Of a stretch of 14,650 nt of DNA, positions 1 through 7,270 are shown in pieces (positions within the stretch are counted from its first letter, which is position 1; each line of letters starts with the position of its first letter). The notes below the pieces were generated by a model, which was not told the origin of the DNA, searched no databases, and saw only the letters and a list, made by a program, of their open reading frames with translations. The position numbers and the translations under genes are program-made. This DNA is from Bacteroidales bacterium (lineage in GTDB: Bacteria; Bacteroidota; Bacteroidia; Bacteroidales; WCHB1-69): assembly GCA_031257735.1 (NCBI GenBank), contig JAIROC010000299.1, positions 1-14,650 of the forward strand. Reading direction: 5' to 3'.

Positions 1-969
1 GTCATTCATATTATCCTGTTTTCAGGGTGTGAAGGTACGGGTTCACAAGGGAAAGGTCTTATATCTTCTTCAGGACGTTCTGGTGAAGTGTTGGTTGTTT
101 GTAGTGATGACCAATGGAAAGGTTCTTTGGGAGATAGTTTATATGCCGTTTTGATGCAATCGATTTTGGGATTGTCCCGAGACGAACCTATGTTTATACT
201 TTCTCATATTTCAGAAAATAGATTTAAGGAGGCTTATAAGAAACAGAGAAATATTATTCTTTTTACTATAGACACAACTATTGAACAGACAAAGATCACT
301 GTTAATCACGATCCATGGGCGCAACCACAATTACTGATACAGGTAAAGGCAAAAGATGAACAACAAACAATAGAAACATTTTCCGAATATCAGAAACCAA
401 TTATAAATTATTTGATGTCTTCGGAAATCAAGCGGTTTCAACGTGCACAACGAAGTAATCAGGATTTCTATTTGAGTTCAGAAGTAGAGAAATTGTTTGA
501 TATTTCTATTGTAATACCTGAAGGATTTATTTTTGCGGTAAAAGACAGTAATTTTACCTGGTTGCGTAAGGATACAAAGGATTGGACACAAAGTATATTG
601 ATTTCTGTGCAGAATTATACGGATACAAATCAATTGCAGAATGAGCATATCGTACGTTATCGAAATGCGTGTACTCAAAAATATGTTTTTGGGACCATGG
701 ATAGTTCTTATGTAATTGTTGATGAAGAATATATTCCTACATTTTCAGAGTATGTCGAATTTAAGGAAGGATATGCTATTCGTACAGTAGGGATATGGAA
801 GATGGTCAGGGACTTTATGGGAGGTCCATTTGTAAACATGACCCTGTTGGATACCAAAAAAAATCGTATTATTACAGTAGATGGATTTTTGTATGCGCCT
901 TCCGATGATAAACGTGATTTGCTTCGTCAATTGGAGGCTATTCTGCTTTCGGTAAAGTTTGTTCAATAG
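1..969 (+). CDS. DUF4837 family lipoprotein (5' end outside window)
   Basis: The reading frame is open from base 1, so the gene begins before the window; the GTG at 88 is internal and not a likely start. The first visible residues are a hydrophobic stretch ending in a lipobox (F-S-G-C, Cys codon at 28-30) followed by a Gly/Ser-rich linker. This indicates a lipoprotein attached to the cell envelope after cleavage by signal peptidase II. The mature part (GEVLVV..W.G..GD near its start, then DEPMF and a K.QRNII segment) matches what I recall of DUF4837, a Bacteroidota-restricted family with no assigned biochemical role. The length of about 320 residues is normal for it. The stop lies 14 bp before the next gene, so the two are probably co-transcribed. 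Family assignment is from memory of the motif pattern; the function is unknown. Confidence 0.85.
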   Translation, partial: VIHIILFSGCEGTGSQGKGLISSSGRSGEVLVVCSDDQWKGSLGDSLYAVLMQSILGLSRDEPMFILSHISENRFKEAYKKQRNIILFTIDTTIEQTKITVNHDPWAQPQLLIQVKAKDEQQTIETFSEYQKPIINYLMSSEIKRFQRAQRSNQDFYLSSEVEKLFDISIVIPEGFIFAVKDSNFTWLRKDTKDWTQSILISVQNYTDTNQLQNEHIVRYRNACTQKYVFGTMDSSYVIVDEEYIPTFSEYVEFKEGYAIRTVGIWKMVRDFMGGPFVNMTLLDTKKNRIITVDGFLYAPSDDKRDLLRQLEAILLSVKFVQ

Positions 970-983
970 TTGTTCTTTTAATT

Positions 984-2516
984 ATGATAAAATTGTTCTT
1001 GAGATCGAGTAGCTTACTGTCTTTATTGTTTATATTTTTGATGCTATGGAATGTAAATGTTTTGTATGCGCAAACGTATGATCCTCCTCAACGAATAGAA
1101 ATTGAAGTTGAACCTGATAAATATCCATATCATCTGCGTTTATTGGAAGAAAATGGTTTGGTTTTGATTGCAAGAACCGATCCAAGAGATATTGGAAAGT
1201 GGACAATAACTCATTACGATACCAATTTCAACCAATTACTGAAAAAAGATATTCGATTGGAAGTCCATCTTGTATTGTCTGCCGTAAATTCAGACAAGGG
1301 ACATTTTTATGTGATTTTGCAAACGCCTTCTTCTGTCAAGGTAAATGTTGTCAATACGTATATTATTGTCTATAATGTTTTATCGAGAAAAATAGATGTC
1401 TTTTCATTTTATCATGCCGATAAAGTCCCTATTAATAATATTGTATTGTTTGGCGATATATTTGTCTTTACAACAATAGATTCCAAATATGAAGAACATA
1501 TTTATTCGTTTAATACCCAAACATTGGTTGCAAATAAATTATATGCGCATAAAACGGTTCCCTGTGAATTTCAACAAGCCTGTATAGATACAACAACAAA
1601 CAGTCTTTGGTTGATTACCAAGTTTTTTGAGACAAAAAAACGAACAATATTTACGCTTACACAATTAAATGAAAAAGGCGACATTGTCCATGAAAAAGAC
1701 ATTGTTATGGATGAAAATTATTATTTAAATTCCTGCAGGATGACTCGTGTAGATACAAATCAGTTTTTGTTGATGGGTGAATATGCGCTAAATATCAAAG
1801 AAAATGTTTTCACTACCCGAAATAATAATGCAGGAATATTTACTATTGAAATGGTAAATAATGAAGTTCAGCATATATTTTATACGGAATACGGAATGTT
1901 GGAGGGACCCTTTGGTATGGTAAATAAGAAAAATGTTTCTGATTTATATAGCAGTACATATATAGCTGCGCAGAGTGACAGCATCATGATTGTTGTCAGT
2001 GATTTTTATACTCCTGAATATGTACACGATGTTTATCCCGACAGAACAATGAGCTATGGGATGTGGATGAATTCATCCTATTTATCTACAGAGGCTAAAC
2101 TTGCAGGCTTCAAATATCATGTTGCCTATTTCTTTATTTATAATAAATCAGGAAAGATGTTATGGTATAATACATTTAATTATAATGGGCTAATGCTTAA
2201 AAATATAAAGGAATTAATGCACGCCTATATTGATACGGGAACTTATAATACATTATATTATTTTGCATTTGAAGGGAAACTGTATTCTTTAATTAATAAC
2301 AAAAATGAAATTATACAACCAATCAACATAGAAAATATTGATCCTTCTACCCGCTTTCTTTCCGTTAATGCGAATATGCTGTATCAATGTGAACATTGGT
2401 ATGGAGATTGTTTTATTTATTACGGGTATCAAAGATTATACAATCGTTATATGGGGAATAAGTCGAAAAAAAACAGTCGCTATGTGTTTTATGCGAATAA
2501 ACTAATCTATAGATGA
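984..2516 (+). CDS. Exported protein of unknown function, 510 aa
   Basis: I do not recognise a named family. Residues 1-29 form a typical Sec signal peptide: a basic start (MIKLFLR), a long Leu/Phe core, and cleavage expected after VLYA, leaving an N-terminal Gln as is common in Bacteroidota. There is no lipobox Cys, so the product is probably soluble in the periplasm or surface-exposed rather than lipid-anchored. The rest has no further membrane segment. It is rich in short alternating hydrophobic strands and aromatic residues (for example HFYVILQ, NTYIIVYNV, NTLYYFAFEGKLYSL), which suggests an all-beta, perhaps propeller-like, fold; this is inference only. It starts 14 bp after the DUF4837 gene and ends 13 bp before the MATE gene, so it is the middle gene of an apparent operon. 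No catalytic motif was found. Confidence 0.75.
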   Translation: MIKLFLRSSSLLSLLFIFLMLWNVNVLYAQTYDPPQRIEIEVEPDKYPYHLRLLEENGLVLIARTDPRDIGKWTITHYDTNFNQLLKKDIRLEVHLVLSAVNSDKGHFYVILQTPSSVKVNVVNTYIIVYNVLSRKIDVFSFYHADKVPINNIVLFGDIFVFTTIDSKYEEHIYSFNTQTLVANKLYAHKTVPCEFQQACIDTTTNSLWLITKFFETKKRTIFTLTQLNEKGDIVHEKDIVMDENYYLNSCRMTRVDTNQFLLMGEYALNIKENVFTTRNNNAGIFTIEMVNNEVQHIFYTEYGMLEGPFGMVNKKNVSDLYSSTYIAAQSDSIMIVVSDFYTPEYVHDVYPDRTMSYGMWMNSSYLSTEAKLAGFKYHVAYFFIYNKSGKMLWYNTFNYNGLMLKNIKELMHAYIDTGTYNTLYYFAFEGKLYSLINNKNEIIQPINIENIDPSTRFLSVNANMLYQCEHWYGDCFIYYGYQRLYNRYMGNKSKKNSRYVFYANKLIYR

Positions 2517-2529
2517 CATTCATATCTGT

Positions 2530-3828
2530 ATGAATAATCGCATTTTAAGGCTTGCAATTCCTAATATCATTACCAATATCACTGTTCCTTTGTTGGGAAT
2601 GGTAGATATAGCTATTGTTGGTCATATTGGCGATAAAACACACATAGGCGCTATTGCCATCGGAACAATGATTTTTAATTTTATCTATTGGAACTTTGGA
2701 TTTTTACGCATGGGAACCAGCGGTTTTACTGCGCAGGCTTATGGAGCGCGTGATTTTAATGAAGCAATGAGAATACTTGTTCGTGCGCTTGTAATTGCTT
2801 TGTGTGTTGCTTTTTTGTTGATAATTTTACAGTTCCCTATAGGGTGGTTTTCCTTGCATATCGTAGACGGAAGTCAAAACGTAGAGCAACTTGCGTACAA
2901 TTATTTTCGTGTTCGGATATGGGCTGCGCCTGCTACTTTGGCTTTATACAGTATTAAAGGATGGTTTATTGGTATGCAAAATGCACGTATTCCTATGTAT
3001 ATTGCTATTGTAATGAATGTTTTGAATATTGGGTTCAGTTTGATTTTTGTATTTGTTTTTCATTGGGATATAGAAGGGGTTGCTTTGGGAACTGTGTTTG
3101 CACAATATGGCGGATTGCTGCTTGCCATTGTATTATGGATGATGTATTATCGTCGATTTATATCTTATTTTGATCTCAAGGAAAGTCTTCGATTAGCAGA
3201 GATGAAACAGTTTTTCAAAGTGAATTTGGATATTTTTATTCGTACGCTTTGTTTGGTTTCCGTATTTACGTTTATCCCTGTTGCAGGCGCAAAAATGGGA
3301 GATACAATCTTGGCAATAAATACATTGCTTATGCAATTTTTTACTATTCTGTCCTATTTCATGGATGGTTTTGCATACGCGGGAGAAGCGCTCACGGGAA
3401 GATATATTGGGGCAAAAGATAAAGCGGCTCTTCGGCTTTGTATTCGACTGATATTTCGGTGGGGATTGGGATTGAGTATATTATTTGTTTTATTGTATGC
3501 CTTTGTTGGAGAAAACTTGTTGTGGATACTTACCAATGATGTTTCTATTATTAAAGAAGCATCACTTTTTTATTGGTGGGTTCTCTTTATTCCTGTTGTT
3601 GGCTATGCCGCTTTTTTATGGGATGGTATTTTCGTTGGAGCAACTGCCTCAAAAACTATGCGTAATGCCATGTTGATTTCTACTTCTCTGTTTTTTATCG
3701 TATACTATTCCCTCGCAGAATGGATAGGAAATAATGCTCTTTGGCTTGCTCTCATTTTGTTTTTGGCAACGAGAGGATTGATACAATGGATGTATTCTCC
3801 AAAAGCTATTTATGGACAAATTAATTAG
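2530..3828 (+). CDS. MATE-family efflux transporter, DinF-like
   Basis: This is a polytopic inner-membrane protein of 432 residues, about the usual size for the multidrug and toxic compound extrusion family, which exports cationic or other small molecules using a Na+ or H+ gradient. The N-terminus (ILRLAIPNI, then VDIAIVGHIGD near residues 25-35, then GFLRMGTSGFTAQAYGARD near 62-80) is characteristic of the DinF branch. Roughly twelve hydrophobic segments can be picked out, in two similar halves. The ATG at 2530 follows the preceding stop by 13 bp and has no obvious Shine-Dalgarno. It is the last gene of the three-gene plus-strand run, and the large inverted repeat begins right after its stop. 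Substrate cannot be told from sequence; a lipid-intermediate or metabolite exporter role is equally possible. Confidence 0.92.
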   Translation: MNNRILRLAIPNIITNITVPLLGMVDIAIVGHIGDKTHIGAIAIGTMIFNFIYWNFGFLRMGTSGFTAQAYGARDFNEAMRILVRALVIALCVAFLLIILQFPIGWFSLHIVDGSQNVEQLAYNYFRVRIWAAPATLALYSIKGWFIGMQNARIPMYIAIVMNVLNIGFSLIFVFVFHWDIEGVALGTVFAQYGGLLLAIVLWMMYYRRFISYFDLKESLRLAEMKQFFKVNLDIFIRTLCLVSVFTFIPVAGAKMGDTILAINTLLMQFFTILSYFMDGFAYAGEALTGRYIGAKDKAALRLCIRLIFRWGLGLSILFVLLYAFVGENLLWILTNDVSIIKEASLFYWWVLFIPVVGYAAFLWDGIFVGATASKTMRNAMLISTSLFFIVYYSLAEWIGNNALWLALILFLATRGLIQWMYSPKAIYGQIN

Positions 3829-3976
3829 TGTCTGTTTATATAGTATAAAAAAGTAATCATCAATGCCGTCCAAACAACGCCGTCATTACGGGCTTGACCC
3901 GCACCCGTAAGAGCAGCGGAGCTAATCCACTGCCTTAAAACGCGTTGTCGGAGCAATGCAACCCACTGCTGTTGTA

Positions 3977-3998
3977 GAGACGGTGCACGCACCGTCTC
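3977..3998. repeat. GAGACGGTGC palindrome, left copy
   Basis: A perfect 10-bp stem (GAGACGGTGC paired with GCACCGTCTC) around a 2-base loop AC. It sits at the inner end of the left arm of the large inverted repeat and is flanked by TTGTA. From memory, similar GTAGAGACG-type palindromes are dispersed in Bacteroidota and cyanobacteria. Confidence 0.9.
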
Positions 3999-4048
3999 CT
4001 CGTCAGCAAGAAAAAGAATAAATAATGTTTTTGATTACGTTAGAGGAG

Positions 4049-4070
4049 GAGACGGTGCACGCACCGTCTC
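4049..4070. repeat. GAGACGGTGC palindrome, right copy
   Basis: Identical 22-bp palindrome to the one at 3977-3998, at the inner end of the right arm. Being self-complementary, it reads the same in both arms; the TACAA flank here is the complement of the TTGTA flank of the left copy. Confidence 0.9.
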
Positions 4071-4236
4071 TACAACAGCAGTGGGTTGCATTGCTCCGAC
4101 AACGCGTTTTAGGGCAGTGGATTATATCCGTTTCTCTTACGGGTGCGGGTCAAGCCTACAATGACGGCGTTGATGATTACTTTTTATATTTTATAGACAG
4201 ACGCTAATTATGAGTTATTTTAGTTTGCGTCAGCCT

Positions 4237-4256
4237 AACTCATAACTCATAACTCA
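4237..4256. repeat. Heptanucleotide tandem repeat (AACTCAT), about 3 copies
   Basis: Two complete AACTCAT units and a 6-base partial third. The array overlaps the 3' end of mtaB, supplying its stop codon (TCA on the plus strand at 4247-4249) and last codons. Immediately to its left is TGCGTCAGC (4226-4234), a 9-mer found again beside the other heptamer array at 13051-13101. A 10-bp inverted match, TATGAGTTAT (4209-4218) with ATAACTCATA (4242-4251), could form a hairpin at the end of the minus-strand operon. Confidence 0.85.
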
Positions 4257-5545
4257 AGAAGTTCTGCATGACAAATACCGTTTTCATCTGCTTTTTGTAT
4301 TTTGACTGTTTTTATTTCATTGATAATAGCGTTATCGTATGGGACTTTTACACGAATATAATTTTCTGTAAAACCAGACAGATATTCATTTTCTATTTTA
4401 TTTTCTATTAATACTTTTGATATTTGTTGATCATTTTCGTTGTAGAAGAGATACTTTTTCTGCTTGGACAGTTCAATCAGCAAAGAAGTTCTTTTATTTT
4501 TGCAGGTATTTGGAAGATGATCATCCATATTAGCTGCCACCGTATTGGGACGCTTGGAGTAGGGAAAAACATGCAACATACTTAACGGTAAAGAAGAAAT
4601 AAATTGACAGGTTTCTTCAAAAAGTGCCTCAGTTTCTCCGGGAAATCCAACAATAACATCTGCTACAATACATGCGTATGGCATTTTTGCTTTAATTTCA
4701 TATACCTTATCTGCAAACAATTCACGAGTATATCGCCTTTTCATTTTTGAAAGTATTTCATTAGAACCGGATTGCAAGGGTATATGAAAATGAGGCAATA
4801 TTTTGTCTGAATTTAATACTAAATTGATAATATCCTCTGTCAATAGATTAGGTTCTATTGAAGAAATTCGGATGCGATATAAATGTTCAACCTTTTGCAG
4901 CTCGGTTAATAAATCAAGAAAATTTTCTCCTTTATCAGTCTTGAAATCACCTATATTTACTCCCGAAAGAACAATCTCCTTAACATTGTTTGCTACTATT
5001 TCCTTTGCATATCGTATAATATTGTTGATGGTGTCGCTGCGGCTTTTTCCACGAGCATAAGGTACTGTGCAATAGGTGCAAAAATAATCGCATCCGTCTT
5101 GAATTTTCAAAAAAGAACGTGTGCGTTCATGAATGGAATATGAAGAAAAAAATGCTTCTTCATCCGATGCACGAATTAGTTTATGCTTATAATTTTCGGC
5201 AAAGAGATTATCTATCTCGGTTAGTATTTCCATTTTATTGCTACTTCCCAACATCAAATCAACCTGATCCGCAACAGGAAAAGCATTGTCCAAAGAAGAA
5301 AAACATCCCAGTAAAATGATTTTCGATTGGGGATAGTGTTTTTTTATATGTCTAATGACTTGCTTGCATTTTTTTTCTGCAATTTCAGTAACCGCACAAC
5401 TGTTAATAATGTAAAAGTCTACAGACGAAAAATTATCTTTCAACAGAATATATCCGTGTTCGGATAGTAATCGACTGATAGTAGAACTTTCGCTAAAATT
5501 GAGTTTGCATCCGAAGGTCTTAATAATAAATGTTTTATTTCTCAT
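4247..5545 (-). CDS. mtaB: tRNA (t6A37) methylthiotransferase MtaB
   Basis: This is a radical-SAM methylthiotransferase of the MiaB/RimO/MtaB family. It is predicted to insert a methylthio group into N6-threonylcarbamoyladenosine at position 37 of ANN-decoding tRNAs, giving ms2t6A. The N-terminal UPF0004-type domain carries the three cluster-binding cysteines: Cys13 (FGCKLN), Cys50 (NSCAVTE) and Cys81 (LGCFSS). The radical-SAM motif is C152-x3-C156-x2-C159 in GCDYFCTYC, followed by VPYARGKSRS, and SGVNIGDF is present further on. GCKLN with CAVTE and VPYARG favours MtaB over MiaB or RimO. The last 60 or so residues would be the TRAM-like RNA-binding tail. At 432 residues it is full length. Its ATG lies inside the end of the upstream membrane-protein gene (11-bp overlap), implying translational coupling. 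It is the last gene of the four-gene operon. Confidence 0.95.
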   Translation of the reverse strand: MRNKTFIIKTFGCKLNFSESSTISRLLSEHGYILLKDNFSSVDFYIINSCAVTEIAEKKCKQVIRHIKKHYPQSKIILLGCFSSLDNAFPVADQVDLMLGSSNKMEILTEIDNLFAENYKHKLIRASDEEAFFSSYSIHERTRSFLKIQDGCDYFCTYCTVPYARGKSRSDTINNIIRYAKEIVANNVKEIVLSGVNIGDFKTDKGENFLDLLTELQKVEHLYRIRISSIEPNLLTEDIINLVLNSDKILPHFHIPLQSGSNEILSKMKRRYTRELFADKVYEIKAKMPYACIVADVIVGFPGETEALFEETCQFISSLPLSMLHVFPYSKRPNTVAANMDDHLPNTCKNKRTSLLIELSKQKKYLFYNENDQQISKVLIENKIENEYLSGFTENYIRVKVPYDNAIINEIKTVKIQKADENGICHAELLEL

Positions 5546-5936
5546 CTTTTTTACGAAACAATAATTGAAATGCTACTATATTCTCAAAAAAGGAAAGCAC
5601 AAAAATCAACCAAACAAGCGTGAGGAAAATAGAAATAACTACTGTACCGAATACAAAATCCCAAAAGTTTAATACTGTAAAGTTATTTGGATCTTCTCTT
5701 TTGATTAATACCTTACAATCTGTATCCTCATCCAAAAAAATATCTTCTTCGCTTATTTTCTGATAAGTTATTCCTTTATATTCAAATATAAGCACAAAAC
5801 TTTCACTGTACTTCATTTGATAAGATTTTGCAGGAATTACTTCAGATATGCAATAAACATGTATTCTGTTCAATAAAGCAAATAACCAAATAATAACAAT
5901 TCCCAATACACTGATACATTTCTTTGAAAAAATCAT
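5535..5936 (-). CDS. Small two-helix membrane protein, unknown function
   Basis: I do not recognise this 133-residue protein with confidence. It has an N-terminal transmembrane helix (about 8-28, SVLGIVIIWLFALL), a central polar domain of about 65 residues including a short beta-like segment (SFVLIFEYKGITYQK), and a second hydrophobic helix (about 95-117, VFGTVVISIFLTLVWLIFVL), ending in a basic tail. The layout of two helices around an extracytoplasmic domain resembles DUF3592-type proteins, but the similarity is only architectural. It overlaps the upstream reductase-like gene by 4 bp (ATGA) and the downstream mtaB by 11 bp, so it is locked into the operon and almost certainly expressed. The single Cys pair (C29 in the loop, C73) has no recognised motif. 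Confidence 0.78.
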   Translation of the reverse strand: MIFSKKCISVLGIVIIWLFALLNRIHVYCISEVIPAKSYQMKYSESFVLIFEYKGITYQKISEEDIFLDEDTDCKVLIKREDPNNFTVLNFWDFVFGTVVISIFLTLVWLIFVLSFFENIVAFQLLFRKKDEK

Positions 5937-7261
5937 GAAGAAGATTTTAGTTTTTCCAAATGTTTATTCAAATACTGATAATCAGGAGTAAGTTCACCAT
6001 TGAGCAAAATTAATGCTTTCTTTATGGGATCGGGCAAAATAATGTCTTTGAAAGCAGTATTATAATCGCAATTCGCAATGGGTTCAATGAAGTTGAAAAG
6101 AGCATCCGAGAAAAATAAAGACGATTCGCGAGGCAGTTCGCTCGGTAAAATATCTACAGCCATAATTAAAATGCCATCACCCTTATGTCCAAAACTGTAT
6201 TTGTCTTTAAAAGGATTGTAAACGAAAACAGGATTTTCTATTTCAGTAGCTGTATGAGTTGCCTCAATACCACCATTGGGATCACAGGAAATATCTCCAA
6301 TGACTTTTAATTTGTTTTTACCTTCGACATATAAATGATTAAGATGTTTCTTTGTAACGAGACGATCGTAACGATTATCCCAATAAATACAATTCACCAA
6401 AACAGATAAATGTTCAATATAGTCAGAAAATGTACTTTCAAAAAGTTTCGGATTGGAGAAAAAATCCTGCAAGATAAACTTTTTCCCGTCTTTTCGTTTA
6501 GAAATATGTTCTTCTTTAAAAATCACTTTGTAAATGGTTTTGTTGGAAATATCCTTTTTATCGGAAAGCGTTAACAGTTCGTCAGGCATAATTTCTGTAG
6601 TTGGCAATAAATCCAAAATGTACTGCGCTCCATTGGATACGTTGCCATATCCTGTAATTCCAACGGTAAGAGGGGTTAATTCTTTGGGAAGTCCGTATTT
6701 CCGTATGTCTCTGCTTATTTTTTGCAATACTTTTTCTGCCTCTTTCAGAGAAGAATAGGTATATGTTTGTTGCAAGTCTTCAAAAGGATTGCTAATACCT
6801 AAATGTTGCAGACGAATTCCAAAACTCCATAAGGTATTGATCATGCCTGCCAATCCTGCATGTCGTCCGAAGAATATTAATCGACGATTATTTTCATCCA
6901 CAATTCTCTCATAATCAATTAATGTTGAACGAAAATCTATCATTTTTTGCAATAGAGGCATGTTGTAAGATTGTCCTTTTATCACATGTGAAAAAAATAT
7001 GTAAACCTTATTTTGCCTTAAATCTCGAACAGGAATTTCTTTTACGCCAAAGATTATTGGAGTGTCATCCAAGTTGTTTACAATATTACAACCTGCTTTC
7101 AGATATTCTTCATCCGTAAATATTCGTTTTTGCGAATGCAAGACATCTATTTGTATTCCATAATCTTTTATCAGTTTTTCTGCGAGAACGGGCGTAATAG
7201 GTACGCGACGTTCCATTTTGTATTTATTTTCATCTCTAATCCCTATTTTTTTTCCTATCAT
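5933..7261 (-). CDS. Lysine-ketoglutarate reductase/saccharopine dehydrogenase-family protein (reductase half)
   Basis: This 442-residue protein resembles the N-terminal (lysine-ketoglutarate reductase) half of the eukaryotic bifunctional aminoadipic semialdehyde synthase. Visible signatures are an AlaDH/PNT-type N-terminal domain with ERRVPITP (17-24), GVKEIP (72-77), FFSHVIKGQSYNMPLL (89-104), LIDYERIVDE (114-123) and FGRHAGLAGM (131-140). A Rossmann NAD(P)-binding segment follows, GITGYGNVSNGA (201-212), then GDISCDPNGGIEATHTAT. The family forms or cleaves saccharopine from lysine and 2-oxoglutarate, but the bacterial stand-alone versions are not well characterised, so substrate is uncertain. 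The separate saccharopine dehydrogenase domain is absent here and not encoded nearby. It begins 9 bp after the kinase stop and its stop overlaps the next start by 4 bp (ATGA), consistent with one transcript. Confidence 0.87.
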   Translation of the reverse strand: MIGKKIGIRDENKYKMERRVPITPVLAEKLIKDYGIQIDVLHSQKRIFTDEEYLKAGCNIVNNLDDTPIIFGVKEIPVRDLRQNKVYIFFSHVIKGQSYNMPLLQKMIDFRSTLIDYERIVDENNRRLIFFGRHAGLAGMINTLWSFGIRLQHLGISNPFEDLQQTYTYSSLKEAEKVLQKISRDIRKYGLPKELTPLTVGITGYGNVSNGAQYILDLLPTTEIMPDELLTLSDKKDISNKTIYKVIFKEEHISKRKDGKKFILQDFFSNPKLFESTFSDYIEHLSVLVNCIYWDNRYDRLVTKKHLNHLYVEGKNKLKVIGDISCDPNGGIEATHTATEIENPVFVYNPFKDKYSFGHKGDGILIMAVDILPSELPRESSLFFSDALFNFIEPIANCDYNTAFKDIILPDPIKKALILLNGELTPDYQYLNKHLEKLKSSS

Positions 7262-7270
7262 GCTTTTTCC

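Larger units (their letters stand above)
3830..4202. repeat. Large imperfect inverted repeat with nested hairpins
   Basis: The left arm (3830-4001) and right arm (4046-4202) are reverse complements over nearly their whole length, separated by a 44-bp AT-rich loop. The arms differ by scattered substitutions and by about 14 extra bases in the left arm (around 3865-3880), which lie between two GCCGTC copies. Each arm carries its own inner palindromes: a 10-bp stem with a 2-base loop (GAGACGGTGC/GCACCGTCTC) and a TTACGGG/CCCGTAA stem. The element fills the gap between two convergent genes (MATE exporter and mtaB) and would form a very long hairpin in RNA from either strand, so it could stop transcription from both sides. 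No transposase or plausible protein is encoded; a short open frame inside it simply follows the palindrome. Confidence 0.93.

Noticed and set aside
88..969. Starting the first gene at GTG 88
   Set aside because: The frame is open to base 1 and the upstream codons encode a lipobox and linker typical of the family, so the true start is outside the window.
3830..4202. Complete insertion sequence
   Set aside because: No transposase frame is present and the arms are too long and central to be simple terminal inverted repeats; treated as a non-coding repeat.
4025..4207. A 60-residue open frame on the plus strand
   Set aside because: It lies wholly inside the right half of the large inverted repeat and simply reads through the palindromes; no start context or protein-like composition.
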